From Siphonodentalium dalli (taxonomy: Eukaryota; Mollusca; Scaphopoda; Gadilida; Siphonodentaliidae), in assembly GCA_032622095.1 (NCBI GenBank), contig CP136065.1:39497503-39561502 (forward strand): DNA of 64,000 nucleotides, in the 5' to 3' direction. Numbering within the stretch: position 1 is the first letter of the stretch; each line of letters opens with the position of its first letter. Position numbers and translations under genes: made by a program. Positions 42,389-53,589 of this stretch are shown piece after piece. Below the pieces are notes generated by a model. It saw only the letters and a program-made list of their open reading frames with translations, searched no databases and was not told where the DNA came from.

Positions 42389-42843
42389 TTAATATTTTCT
42401 GGACGCAGGCCTCAGGCATATGGGATGCAGGCCTGATTTGGTGCACTCCCCATATATGGGGAGAATAGTTTGGTACTGTCCTTTAAGTGACAACTTTATT
42501 TCTCCGCCCACTCCACCACAATGGCAACAGGTGTCCACTGGTCCCAAGGCAGCTCCGTAAAACGCCAACTCGACGGGAGTGCTGCATCTCAGGTCCTCTC
42601 TTGTCATGGAGGGTACCCCAATTGGGGACCCACATGAATAAACTCATCATTGCTTTCGAAATTCGTTTTACAGCTGATTGTAGTGTTTTGGGCGTCAAGG
42701 CCTTTGGGGTGATTCTTTTCATAGACTTGAAAAAAGGTGTTGCAGTGGGGAACCTTTGTCATTTTGTTTCTGCCTTGCGCCATGTGTATGCATTTAAAAA
42801 ACTTAAGTGCCAACACGCTGCTGGCACTTGTTTGGGACGACAT
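42389..42843 (-). pseudogene. Cysteine-rich exon, family member 3, frame broken
   Basis: Two overlapping minus-strand frames. The upstream one (to 42843) has VLALKFFKCIHMAQGRNKMT. The downstream one (from about 42607) has PVELAFYGAALGPVDTCCHC, then GGEIKLSLKGQYQTILPIYG and an ECTKSGLHPI end. They are parallel to the relative at 40990-41529. They are out of frame with each other near 42605, and the second cysteine site is reduced to one cysteine (GEC). So this is a broken copy, or an intron boundary I cannot see. It lies tail to tail with member 2. Confidence 0.5.
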
Positions 42844-42899
42844 GTTGACACTATTTCCCGGATGTTGGCAAAATTGTTTTAGATCTTCCGGTAAATATA

Positions 42900-43290
42900 C
42901 ACTCCGGCTTCCGTACGGTAAATTACCGTAGGCCTATATCATCCGGTTGTTACAGTCCGTTCTTTTCAGACACCGTTGGAAGTTTTGGGACAGATGTATT
43001 CTTTGCGATTGCGTTCGCGTAAATATTGTGTAGCATTATTTTGCCGGTATATTTGGGCATGTCGTTAGTTGACGTACATTAATACTGCGGTCATAAACTC
43101 ATCACCCTAATGCCGCCATGGAGCTTCATTTTACAATGTGTCTGAAAACCACGTGCGCGTTTGTTTTTGTTTACAATCTGTTGCTATATCGGTCACAACA
43201 CGGAATTTTATTGTCAGTGGGTCGATTTAATAACCAAATAAGGAGACAATTTTAGTATGCTTGTTTATGTGAGAGATCTATATATAACAA
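42900..43290. other. No supported gene
   Basis: Upstream side of the broken cysteine-rich exon. Nothing recognised. Confidence 0.35.
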
Positions 43291-43292
43291 TA

Positions 43293-45624
43293 TGAAAGTG
43301 TCAATGACACTGTAGCTCAACTTGGAAAGGGAATAATTTAATGTATTACAGTCAATGGAGCGATTAGGAATGTGGAAAGTTGAATGTCTAATACTAGTTT
43401 ATAGACATGAAGAGAAAAGTAAAATCCAAGATGGCTGCTGGCGGCCATGTTTTAGGCCGAATGACCCCAAATTGAGTCGTTCCCATCTACATGTCATCGT
43501 TAATATCCATGACAAATTTTGTGATGATCAGACTAAAGGTACGACCTGCAGCCCGTGCTAAAGAATTTAGACATACAAAGAGTAAAATCCAAGATGGCTG
43601 CTGGCGGCCATGTTTTTTGGCCGAATGACCCCAAAATGACTAGTTCCCATCGTATACATGTCAATATTAACATTCATGACAAATTTTATGATGATCAGAG
43701 TAAAGGTACGAGCTGTAGCCCGTGCTAAAGAATTTAGTCATACAAAGAGTAAAATCCAAGATGGCTGCTGGCGGCCATGTTTTTTGGCCGAATGACCCCA
43801 AAATTACTCGTTCCCATCTATATGTCAATATTAATATCCATGACAAATTTCATGATGATCAGACGAACAGTACGACATGTGGCCTGTGATAATGGATTAA
43901 ATTTTGAAATCCAAGATGGCCGCTGGCGGCCATGTTTTTTATTCAAATGACCCCAAAATGACTCGTTCCCATCTATATTCCAATTTCAACAGCCATGACA
44001 AATTTTATGATGATCAGACTAAAGGTACGACATGTAGCCCGTGCTAAAGGATTTAGTCATACAAAGAGTAAAATCAAAGATGGCTGCTGGCGGCCATATT
44101 TTTTGGCCGAATGACCCCAAATCGACTCGTTCCGATCTACATGTCATTATTAACATTCATGACAAATTTTATGATGATCAGACTAAAGGTACAACCTGTA
44201 GCCCGTGCTAAAGGATTTAGTCATACAAAGAGTAAAATCCAAGATGGCTGCTGGCGGCCATGTTTTTTGTCCGAGTGACCCCAAAATGACTCGTTCCCAT
44301 CTACATTCCAATTTCAACAGCCATGACAAATTTTATGATGATCAGACTAAAGGTACGACCTGTAGCCCGTGCTAAAGGATTTAGTCATACAAAGAGTAAA
44401 ATCAAAGATGGCTGCAGGCGGCCATGTTTTTTGGCCGAATGACCCCAAAATGACTCGTTCCCATCTACATGTCATTATTAACATTCATGACAAATTTTAT
44501 GATGATCAGACTAAAAGTAGGACCTGTAGCCCGTGCTAAAGGATTTAGTCATACAAAGAGTAAAATCCAAGATGGCTGCTGGCGACCATGTTTTTTGGCC
44601 GAATAACCCCAAAATTACTCGTTCCCATCTGCATGTCATTGTTAATATCCATGACAAATTTTGTGATGATCAGACTAAAGGTACGACCTGCAGCCCGTGC
44701 TAAAGAATTTAGTCATACAAAGAGTAAAATCCAAGATGGCTGCTGGCGGCCATGATTTTTGGCCGAATGACCCCAAAATTACTCGTTCCCATCTACATGT
44801 CAATATTATCATCCATGACAAATTTCATGATGATCAGACGAATAGTACGACCTGTGGCCCGTGCTAATGGATTAAATTTTGAAATCCAAGATGGCCGCTG
44901 GCGGCCATGTTTTTTATCCGAGTGCCCACAAAATGACTCGTTCCCATCTACATTCCAATTTCAACAGCCATGACAAATTTTATGATGATCAGACTAAAGG
45001 TACGACCTGTAGCCCGTGCTAAAGGATTTAGTCATACAAAGAGTAAAATTCAAGATGGCTGCTGGCGGCCATGTTTTTTGGCCGAATGACCCCAAAATGA
45101 CTCGTTCCCATCTACATGTCATTATTAACATTCTTGACAAATTTTATGATGATCAGAATAAAAATACGACCTGTAGCCCGTGCTAAAGAATTTAGTCATA
45201 CAAAGAGTAAAATCCAAGATGGCTGCTGGCGGCCATGTTTTTGGACCGAATGACCCCAAAATTACTCGTTCCCATCTACATGTCAATATTAACATCCATG
45301 ACAAATTTCATGATGATCAGACAAACAGTACGGCCTGTAGCCCATGCTAATGGATTGAATTTTGAAATCAAAGATGGCTGCTGGCGGCCATGTTTTTTTT
45401 CCGTATGACCCCAAAATTAATCATTCTGGTCTAAATGTTGATGTCAACAGCTATGACAAATTTCATAATGATCCGACCAAAGGTACGACCTGTAGCCTGC
45501 ATTGTTGACGCCTTACGTACACACGTACACACGCACACACGCGCACACGCACACACGTACACACGGACGACGGACGACAAAGCCATGGCAATAGCTCAAA
45601 CTTTACAAAGTAAAGTTGAGCTAA
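43293..45624 (+). mobile_element. Family-B pearl/Helentron-like element, about 13 tandem units
   Basis: Same 5' end (ATGAAAGTGTCAATGACACT), same unit of about 163 bp, same ACAC/GACGGACG microsatellite (45518-45573) and same 3' hairpin as the element at 32007-34944, with fewer units. Having the same termini but different unit numbers shows that core copy number varies while the ends are fixed. Confidence 0.85.
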
Positions 45625-46455
45625 TAAGGCCAAACAAAATTAATGAATTGATTCTCAGGCAATTTTTTTCTTCAAATGAATGAGGGAGGGCGGTTTTTAT
45701 TTTTATTTTTTATTTCCAGCGGCCAGTTCAGACATACAACTGGATCCCCGAAATCAAGACCAGAAGGCTCAATTAATTGTGGAATCATTATAATTGAAAC
45801 TGCGAACCAATAAACAAAACAAAACAACAGACTAGTAGTGAAATAAAACTGGAAAAGTGTATAAAATAAAATATATGCATTGAACAATTTGAAGTATCCT
45901 ACTTCTAAAATAACATCGAGGACATTGTTCCTCTTAAAGCTAAGCAAATGAAAGGACGGAAAATGGAATGATTATATTAAATATAGTGAGGTATTAAACT
46001 GATGTTTGCCATTCACACTGTTTAAATGCGTCTTGGGAAATTGCAGACATGCTCATTTTGCCTTGTTTCGTTTAGCTTTCAACTTCTCCTGTTTCTCACT
46101 AGAGAAGTTGCGCTTACGAGATAGCACTGTCTGAAATTTTTCAAGACACGTCTTACACTGTGGATGGCAACCATCAACCTTGTCCAAATTTTTTCGGCCA
46201 TTTGCCCAATTGTTTTATCGCATTCTATGGACAATACAGCCCATTTTCTGACAATTTTGTCACGAAATATAATTTGGTATTTCAACAACATCGTGTTTTT
46301 TCAAATCACGGAATTTGCCGGTGAAGAAACGGCGCGACTCGTTTGTTTGTGAACTTATAAATAACTGTAAATAATGCAACCTGCTTTAATGAATGACATT
46401 AGTTCGCTTTATTTAATCATGTTTTTTGCGTAAAAACCGAGGCCTATCATCTCCC
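45625..46455. other. Intergenic; weak minus-strand coding-like tail
   Basis: On the minus strand at about 46068-46190 a frame reads VDGCHPQCKTCLEKFQTVLS followed by a lysine-rich end and a stop. This could be a terminal exon, but no acceptor was identified. Confidence 0.25.
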
Positions 46456-46460
46456 CAGCA

Positions 46461-46910
46461 GGTTAGAAGGAACTAAATGTTTTTCATAGGCCACAGTGTT
46501 AACGTTTGACCACGCCCACGCTAAATTTTCGAGTTCCGAAGTGCACGATGCATGCGTTCGTAAAGACCAACCCTTTCGGAATCTGTTCGCACATAGGAGT
46601 ACCTTTCGAGCCACGCCTTTTTTAAAAACCAGCATATGTTTTCCACACTACCCCACTTTTTGCACAGAATTTGACAGTCTGACGAAAGCCAATACACAGC
46701 CTCAATATCCCGCCATTGTTTGGACACGAACGCATTTCAGACTAGGAAACGCCCACGTTTTTACATGCTATGGGTATTATATTTCTTGAATTTGTAAAAT
46801 TATTTGACATATTGTACGCCAATCGCGCGCCAGAATTTTTTAAACTCGTATTCGAGATACCCTGTAAAAACAAAAGGGACGTAATTCTACTTATTTAGTT
46901 CCTTCTAACC
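46461..46910. mobile_element. 450-bp MITE copy 1
   Basis: Ends GGTTAGAAGGAACTAAATG and, inverted, GGTTAGAAGGAACTAAATA. It is nearly identical to 47800-48249, with the same orientation and length. Its own immediate flanks (CAGCA left, TTAAG right) do not match each other. Confidence 0.85.
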
Positions 46911-47799
46911 TTAAGAGATGTGCAAACATGACCCTATGTAATTCCTACTACCTCTGCGTGAAGCTGTGTCATATCTATGCTAAATAAAACTGATTTTACA
47001 CATTTCTTTGTTCTCGTTCCCCAGCAATCATGGTTATTTTAACCCCACTGTATCTGAAGATGGTTGATCTACTGGGGAAATTTTGGTGGAAATTTGTCCA
47101 TTCGTTGCCAATGATGGGAACGTCCCTTCCTAAATAAAAGAATTAATAGTTGGGAATTGATCAGTACTGTCTGCAGTTCAACATAAAAAATTATGGGTGT
47201 CTCGGGGTCATCTCATGCCGAGATTTGCCATATTTGGGAAAATTCTTAAAATATGTGGAAATTTTGGTAAAATTTGGTAATTAAACTAACAGAAGGTGCC
47301 TTTAATGGGCATGAAGCGCATGTATATAGCGGCATAGACAATACGTGCAAATCATGTTTCAGATGATATGCTTAGTTGACCAAAATTGTCCGGGTTTCTG
47401 AATAAATAGTTAGATTTTTACACCCCACCCCCCTTGCATCAGGAAGATAGGAATTTCCAAGTGGTCGACAAGTTGGCAGCTGCATGGTTAAAAATACTCG
47501 AGACATCAAGTTTATGATGATGGTCAGATGTCACAAATAGATAAAGATATCGATGTGAGGTTATTTCTCTCTTAAAGTGGCACACCAGATACAGAATAAC
47601 GATAAATAAATGAAAATCTCACTAAGGTTATTAGGTGCAAATATTCCCCACTTCCTGAAAAATGGCAATAAAATCCAAATTCTGGCGTAATGTAATGTCT
47701 AACTATGTATGCTTCGCAAATCAGATCACAATTATGTCATTTTTCACCACCTTTGTCCATCATAAGCCGAAATACGAAAAATTCGATTTTTCTGCTTTA
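46911..47799. other. 889-bp spacer between the two MITEs
   Basis: AT-rich, no gene. It may be the internal part of a composite unit bounded by the two MITEs. Confidence 0.4.
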
Positions 47800-48249
47800 G
47801 GTTAGAAGGAACTAAATGTTTTCCATAGGCCACAGTGTTAACGTTTGACCACGCCCACGCTAAATTTTCGAGTTCCGAAGTGCACGATGCATGCGTTCGT
47901 AAAGACCAACCCTTTCGGAATCTGTTCGCACATAGGAGTACCTTTCGAGCCACGCCTTTTTTAAAAACCAGCATATGTTTTCCACTCTACCCCACTTTTT
48001 GCACAGAATTTGACAGTCTGACGAAAGCCAATACACAGCCTCAATATCCCGCCATTGTTTGGACACGAACGCATTTCAGACTAGGAAACGCCCACGTTTT
48101 TACATGCTATGGGTATTATATTTCTTGAATTTGTAAAATTATTTGACATATTATACGCCAATCGCGCGCCAGAATTTTTTAAACTCGTATTCGAGATACC
48201 CTGTAAAAACGAAAGGGACGTAATTCTACTTATTTAGTTCCTTCTAACC
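47800..48249. mobile_element. 450-bp MITE copy 2
   Basis: Same ends and internal sequence as copy 1, with only a few differences (for example TTTTCC for TTTTTC near the left end). The right flank reads CAGCAG, counting the last C, the same as the left flank of copy 1. Confidence 0.85.
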
Positions 48250-48940
48250 AGCAGCGCACTGCCATAACTCGCCGTAGTTCGTTTCGAAGTGGTATTCCTG
48301 TCGTAATTATTACATTACCACGTGCTAAAAGCGTAAACCGGAAATAGCGAATTCCGGCACTTCCGAAAACGGAAATAGTAAATACATCGTATTTTATTTT
48401 TCGGGATTTGGAAAATAAATAAAGTGAGTTTCGTCGGGGGGTTTTGAGGTGGGGCGGGCGGGGGAGTGGAAACATGCCTATTTTTCGCTTTGGCCTAAGT
48501 ATCTTGTGTGGGAAATTGAACAGTAATATGTCCACTCGTAGGATTTGGCCTGTAATATCCGAGCTTCAGCGTGAACATAAACCGTTTAATATCCAACACT
48601 AGACACTTATTCTATATATAATATCATTTAATATCATGCTGTATACATGTCATTGAACTTCTGTAACACCATTAAACTGATTAAAGCTACCATGACATTG
48701 ATTAGTGTGACAATGACTTGCCCAAGCTTTATACGAGTGACACTGGCACACGATTAGAAGGCACGAATACTTAAATACTATTCCCTGTGAAAAATAAAAA
48801 TAAAATACCGCCTGCCCGCCCCTGTTTTTTCCCCCTCATGTTACCCTAAACTCAAGTATTCTTCCTTTTGGCCTTATCAGGGTCTGATTTTTCCTAGTCC
48901 GACTCGGACATGGATTTTCCTGAAGTTTAAGTCAGATTTC
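48250..48940. other. No supported gene
   Basis: A G-rich stretch at 48435-48470. A TTTTTCGCTTTGGCC-like repeat end near 48480 echoes text at 41.9 and 48.8 kb. Confidence 0.3.
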
Positions 48941-48944
48941 CACA

Positions 48945-49166
48945 GAACCAGTGGGAGCACATGTAGACCAGAAATTGGCATCTTACATCAACAATGCTTG
49001 CTCCATTCGGCCAAATATGGACAAAATGGAATCCATTCTCACTTCAAAACCAACACCGGAAAACTGCCAGTTAACTACACCTCCACGAGTTAACAGAGAA
49101 GTATGGAACTTGATTCAAAGTTCAAATCTCAAAACTACAGATGTATACCAGTTACCGCTTTGGTGA
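48945..49166 (+). pseudogene. DIRS-type retrotransposon ORF1 (gag-like) fragment
   Basis: The frame EPVGAHVDQKLASYINNA is followed by a segment with TPENCQLTTPPRVNREVWNL and an IQSS-LKTTD end. The block 'P-ENC--L--P-VN-E-W' is a pattern I associate with the gag-like ORF1 of DIRS elements in marine invertebrates (from memory, not searched). There is no tyrosine recombinase or RT nearby, so it is an isolated remnant of about 74 codons. Confidence 0.5.
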
Positions 49167-49169
49167 TTT

Positions 49170-49815
49170 TACAATTTAAAACACCTCTCTTCCCGGTGTC
49201 TTAATTCCCATGTGGTCTGCAGACTGTCGCGCTCGCTGTATATGTAGTCGCGAGCAGAAATAACAAAATGGACTGGGCAGTATCCCAAACTTCCCCAAAA
49301 CTCACAACTCTGCAATGGTAATATTACACACGGTTTTGAAATGATGAGGGGGGTGCCTGATAACATAGATATATTTTTAATGGCCTAATCAGTAAACAGT
49401 TGCTGGAACAAACAAATACTAGTAGGCCTACATGTAAATAGATCCAAAAATATGGTTCAATATAACTAGTAATGTACTACATAGTAGTATTTATACTATT
49501 TCTTGGTTGGGGTGTTATTTGGATATATTTATTTTTGGCAGAAATTCCAGACATTGGACATAGGACATGGTGTAAATTATAATGTCAGATTGACGCTGAA
49601 ATTAGTGTATGATAGTTCAATTCATTCACTGTAGGATCATACTTGGACATTGAAACGACTATGACATGAAATATCCAAATTTATATTAGTAATCTGAAAA
49701 ATTGATTTGAATGAAATGATAGAGATAATAGTGCACTAGAAATCTCAGTACGAGTGTGACAGTACTCAGGGGAAAACCCGTGTTATCACACTGTACTATT
49801 ATTCCGCCCTGTTAG
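49170..49815. other. No supported gene
   Basis: AT-rich; contains GTACTATTATTCCGCCCTGT at about 49792-49812, a motif that recurs at 58640-58710. Confidence 0.35.
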
Positions 49816-49870
49816 CAGGCATGTGAGAATTCCGCGGATCCGCGGATTTCCGCTTTTACATAAAAATATA
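49816..49870 (+). repeat. Candidate 5' inverted-repeat end of a hAT element
   Basis: CAGGCATGTGAGAATTCCGC followed by a palindromic CCGCGGATCCGCGG stretch lies 340 bp before the hAT-like transposase start. CAG plus subterminal palindromes suit a hAT terminus. I found no matching right end before 58 kb, so this is tentative. Confidence 0.35.
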
Positions 49871-51358
49871 ATGTAATCCGCGTTTTCGTAAAAAAAAGTC
49901 GATCCGTAACTACCGATTTCTGTGCGTTCCGCGTTTTTGATTCACCGGCGATCGCCACGCGGATCTGCAACTCGGTCCCCGATAATAGCACTCTTCTGAT
50001 AGGATGATATCTGCCAGTGTTTGCATTGATAACCGATGGTTTTAGCTGTAACGAAACTGGTGGACCTTTGTTTCCCTGTTTATTTTTCGCGGTTCGTTTG
50101 GTCTTTTGAAATCGAACAACTGAGTGATAACAACAAAAGCTAATAATAAGAATTATGTCTTCCCTGCGGCGCGATATAATAGAAAGACACGATGACTGTA
50201 ACATTGAGGACATCGATAAAGGAATTAAGAATGCGTGGAGGTGGCAATGGCTTGAGTACAAACTCAATGGAACATTTCTGTCTGAAGTTTTTCGAAAAAT
50301 CCGCGACTCTGGTTTGGCTTATTGTATAAAATGCAGAAGAGAAATTGACTATTCGAAAAGAGGCAGGATCGCTTTAGTTGACCATGCTAAAACGACAAAA
50401 CACCAGGAGAATGTGACAAGTGTTGCAAAAAATTTCAGAATGCCAGGTAAGTTTTCAATAGTTTGACTTTGAATTATGCACTAGATCATGATAGATCGGT
50501 GGACTCAGTATTTTTTCCTATCTTTCTAATTTTCACTCTTGGATTTGAATCATGCAAATTTATCATATTTTGTAGGTAGGCACTGTTATGTTAATGTCCA
50601 AAATAATCCTTCCATAGCAAAAAATTGGAAAAATATATTGTAACAAAATTTATAATTGAATTATTGGCTGGGGAACTCGCAAATTTCTGCAACAGTAATA
50701 GAAATAAACCTGGCAGGGTGGGTGGGTAAGGGTGCTGGACAGTGGCACCTTCTATGAATCTTCATTAAAAAAAAATTATTTGACAGGGAAGTGGTATCAT
50801 GTGATTATCAACTCTTTACTGGTGTCCAGTACTGGTAGGCCTACAGTATGACGGTAGCTCAAATTCTACTTGTAACTTCCAGGTGGAATGAGTGACAATT
50901 TTAAACTTTTTTTTGTTTATTGCATGCAAATGTTTTAATACAAGAATAGGCCATAGTAAATAAAATGTCACTCTTTACTTTACAGGACAGTCAGCTGTTG
51001 AAGTCCAGCCATATGGGTTACATGAAATGTTTCTGAAAACGACAGACAGCAGTGATTCCAACATTGCAGGGCCTCGGACTTTGGCTAAACCACTGACACC
51101 ACTATGTGACAGAGTTGTTGCGGCTGAAGCTACACTTCTCGGGTTCATTGCTGAATATTCTATTTCTTTCTCTGATGTACCCAAGATTATTGAACTTACA
51201 AAAGTTCTTTCGAAGGATAAGAGGGCACTGGAAAAACTTTCAATGGATAGGACTAGTGCGAGTTACAAGATGAAATTTGGACTGGCAAAAGAGAATGTGA
51301 TTTCTGATTTGAAGACCTCATTCTTCTCAATGAATATTGATGAGGCAATTAGTGCTTA

Positions 51359-52517
51359 GGCCAAAACAAATTATTTATTTGTTTCCTATTACGGTGCCAA
51401 AAAATTCCAGGTAGGTAGGTAGGGATTTTTTTGTTTTGGTAATATTTTTTTATTTTTTTCCCGAACAGTTAAGAAGTACATTAATGCTTACTCTTTATAC
51501 TTGTGTTAAGGCTGTCCATGTATATTGCAAGTAAACAGTTAATGTAGCACAATAATATGATAAGTATTGTCAATGTGAACAAACAAATGCCACCCAGGCA
51601 CTCAATTATGCAGCTCTCTTGTAATTATTCTCTCAGTTTAGATTGTGGTGGCACATCTTTCTCAGAGCACAATATTGACATATCAATAGGCCCAAGACAT
51701 ACACCATAATAGGTCTTTTCTATTACTTTATAATAACATAACTTGTATGATATTAATTCAAACCTCACTTAAATATTTGGTCATACACCTCAGGACCTAA
51801 GACACATATCTCACATGTGCCTCAGACACATTGCACAGGGTGTAAACTGCACTGAAATATAAAGTCCCACACCACACTGAAAATGGTACCACAGGCCACA
51901 CCTTGACTGAGGTACCACACCTCAGCATTCAAATAGGCATATGCATGCTTGTAAGTTTGATACACCCAAACAAACCAGTAGATAATTTCATGTGCTTTTT
52001 AGTGCCCATCCCAGAAGGGTGTTTGATATGGTAGACATGCAGTCATCTTTATACTGTCTGTATACATACTAGTAACTATGCATGAACACTATGAATCCTT
52101 GATTGACTGGGGAGAGGAACTTTAAATTCTGATATAGAAAGTCTTCTACATGCATATTGCTCTCTAACAGATAAGACTTCTTCCCACAAGACATGGGAGT
52201 TGAACAAACAAGATTACCACAGGCAGGTTTTAAAGACTGAAGATTCATTGGTGAGATTGGGATTCATCTGCAAGCACAAATGGACATGTATTTTAATAGA
52301 ATTAAATTGTTTTTGAAAATTCCATCTAAAATTATTGCTGCTTAATGTAAACATAGTATATAGTATATATTTAACGATTTTGATGTGTTTACATGCCAAT
52401 TACATGAATTTTGTTGAGTTTTATTTGGGTTGAAATTTGAAGAAAAAAAGTCCAGGTCGGCCCAATTTCGGCAGGTCGGTCGGGTAACCGGAAACACAGA
52501 TGTTTTTTTTTTTGGCC
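51359..52517. mobile_element. 1159-bp PIF/Harbinger-like element inserted in the hAT gene
   Basis: Left end GGCCAAAACAAA and right end TTTTTTTTGGCC form inverted repeats. They continue as a diverged inverted block (TGTTTCC...ACGG / CCGGAAACA). The flanks TTA (51356-51358) and TAA (52518-52520) fit one TAA target of which the left copy has mutated: collapsing them leaves the hAT frame uninterrupted (SA then NRHKVLAILVSY). No transposase inside. Similar GGCC ends and TWA target occur in the 3051-4845 element. Confidence 0.72.
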
Positions 52518-53589
52518 TAACCGACACAAGGTTCTTGCCATCTTAGTATCATACTTCTCTCATCAATTGCAGGAAGTTGTTGTAAATCACATGGCTTCAC
52601 TAATGTGCATAACTGTGAACAGTGCAAACCTTCATAAAAAAATAATGGATGTGTTGATCTCAAATGAAATTCCTGCTAGCAACTTGATGTCTGTGTTGTT
52701 GGACTCTTGTAATGTGATGAGAGGCTCCAAAAGTGGCTTGGAAGTCAGATTACGGGAGGACATTCCGTCATTGCTCAACATAGATGGGGACACTTGCCAC
52801 CATGTGCATATTGCCGCAAAAGCTTTTTGTAAACCATTTGATGGACTGGTGGAAAAGGCACTGAAGGATATATTTCAATGACTTCAAATGGTCATCTGAT
52901 TTGAGGGAGGCTCTGGAGGATGTGTGTGACTTGCTTGGCATTAAATATACTGCACCAGAACGCTATGTGAGTCACAGGTGGCTTTCTGTGTATGATGTTG
53001 CTCAAGATTTTATGAGACTGTTTGATGCTTTGACCGTCTTCTACAGCTCATTTCTTTCTCGAGATGACAGACGACACTATATGCCAAAAGTGATTGAAAT
53101 ATACCACACAAGAAAGATCTCGGAGAAGGCCAGAGACACTCTGAGAAGAATATGTTACAAGTTGTCTTCAAAGAACATGACAGATGATGGTGAAGCTTGG
53201 AAGAACAGAACAAATGAAGCTCAGTTTTTCTAAGAGGAAAGAGTTGAAGCTAACTGTCTATTTCTTCATTTCTGTGCTTCCTCTTCGGAAGAAATATGTT
53301 ATGTTTCAGAGTAAATTACCTCTGGTTCATACAATTAATGACAGGCAGTTGGAACTGATGTCAGACTTCTTATCCTGTTTCATAAAGCCAGAGGCTATCA
53401 AGACTATTAGAAATAAAGGACGCAAACTGAAGCAACTTGATATATCCAAGGAGTGTAACCAGCTTTCTTAAAGGAACATCTGCTTGGGTGTGAAAGTTTC
53501 ATCACTGTATGACACTTCCAAGAATGACACCACTGTCAAAGAGTTTAAAGATAAAGCATTGTTAGCCTACATAAAATGTGCCCAAACTC

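Noticed and set aside
46496..46789. 97-codon ORF present in both 450-bp MITEs
   Set aside because: It is conserved only because the MITE copies are young; it has no domain and antisense ORFs of equal length exist.
51357..52572. An apparent exon end at 51411 (CAG-GTAGGTAG) and acceptor at 52572 (TTGCAG), making 51412-52572 look like an intron of the hAT gene
   Set aside because: Both ends of the interval 51359-52517 are inverted repeats (GGCCAAAA) with a TAA-type target, and the hAT protein pattern continues without a gap when the insert is removed. The 'exon' after 51358 is transposon sequence.
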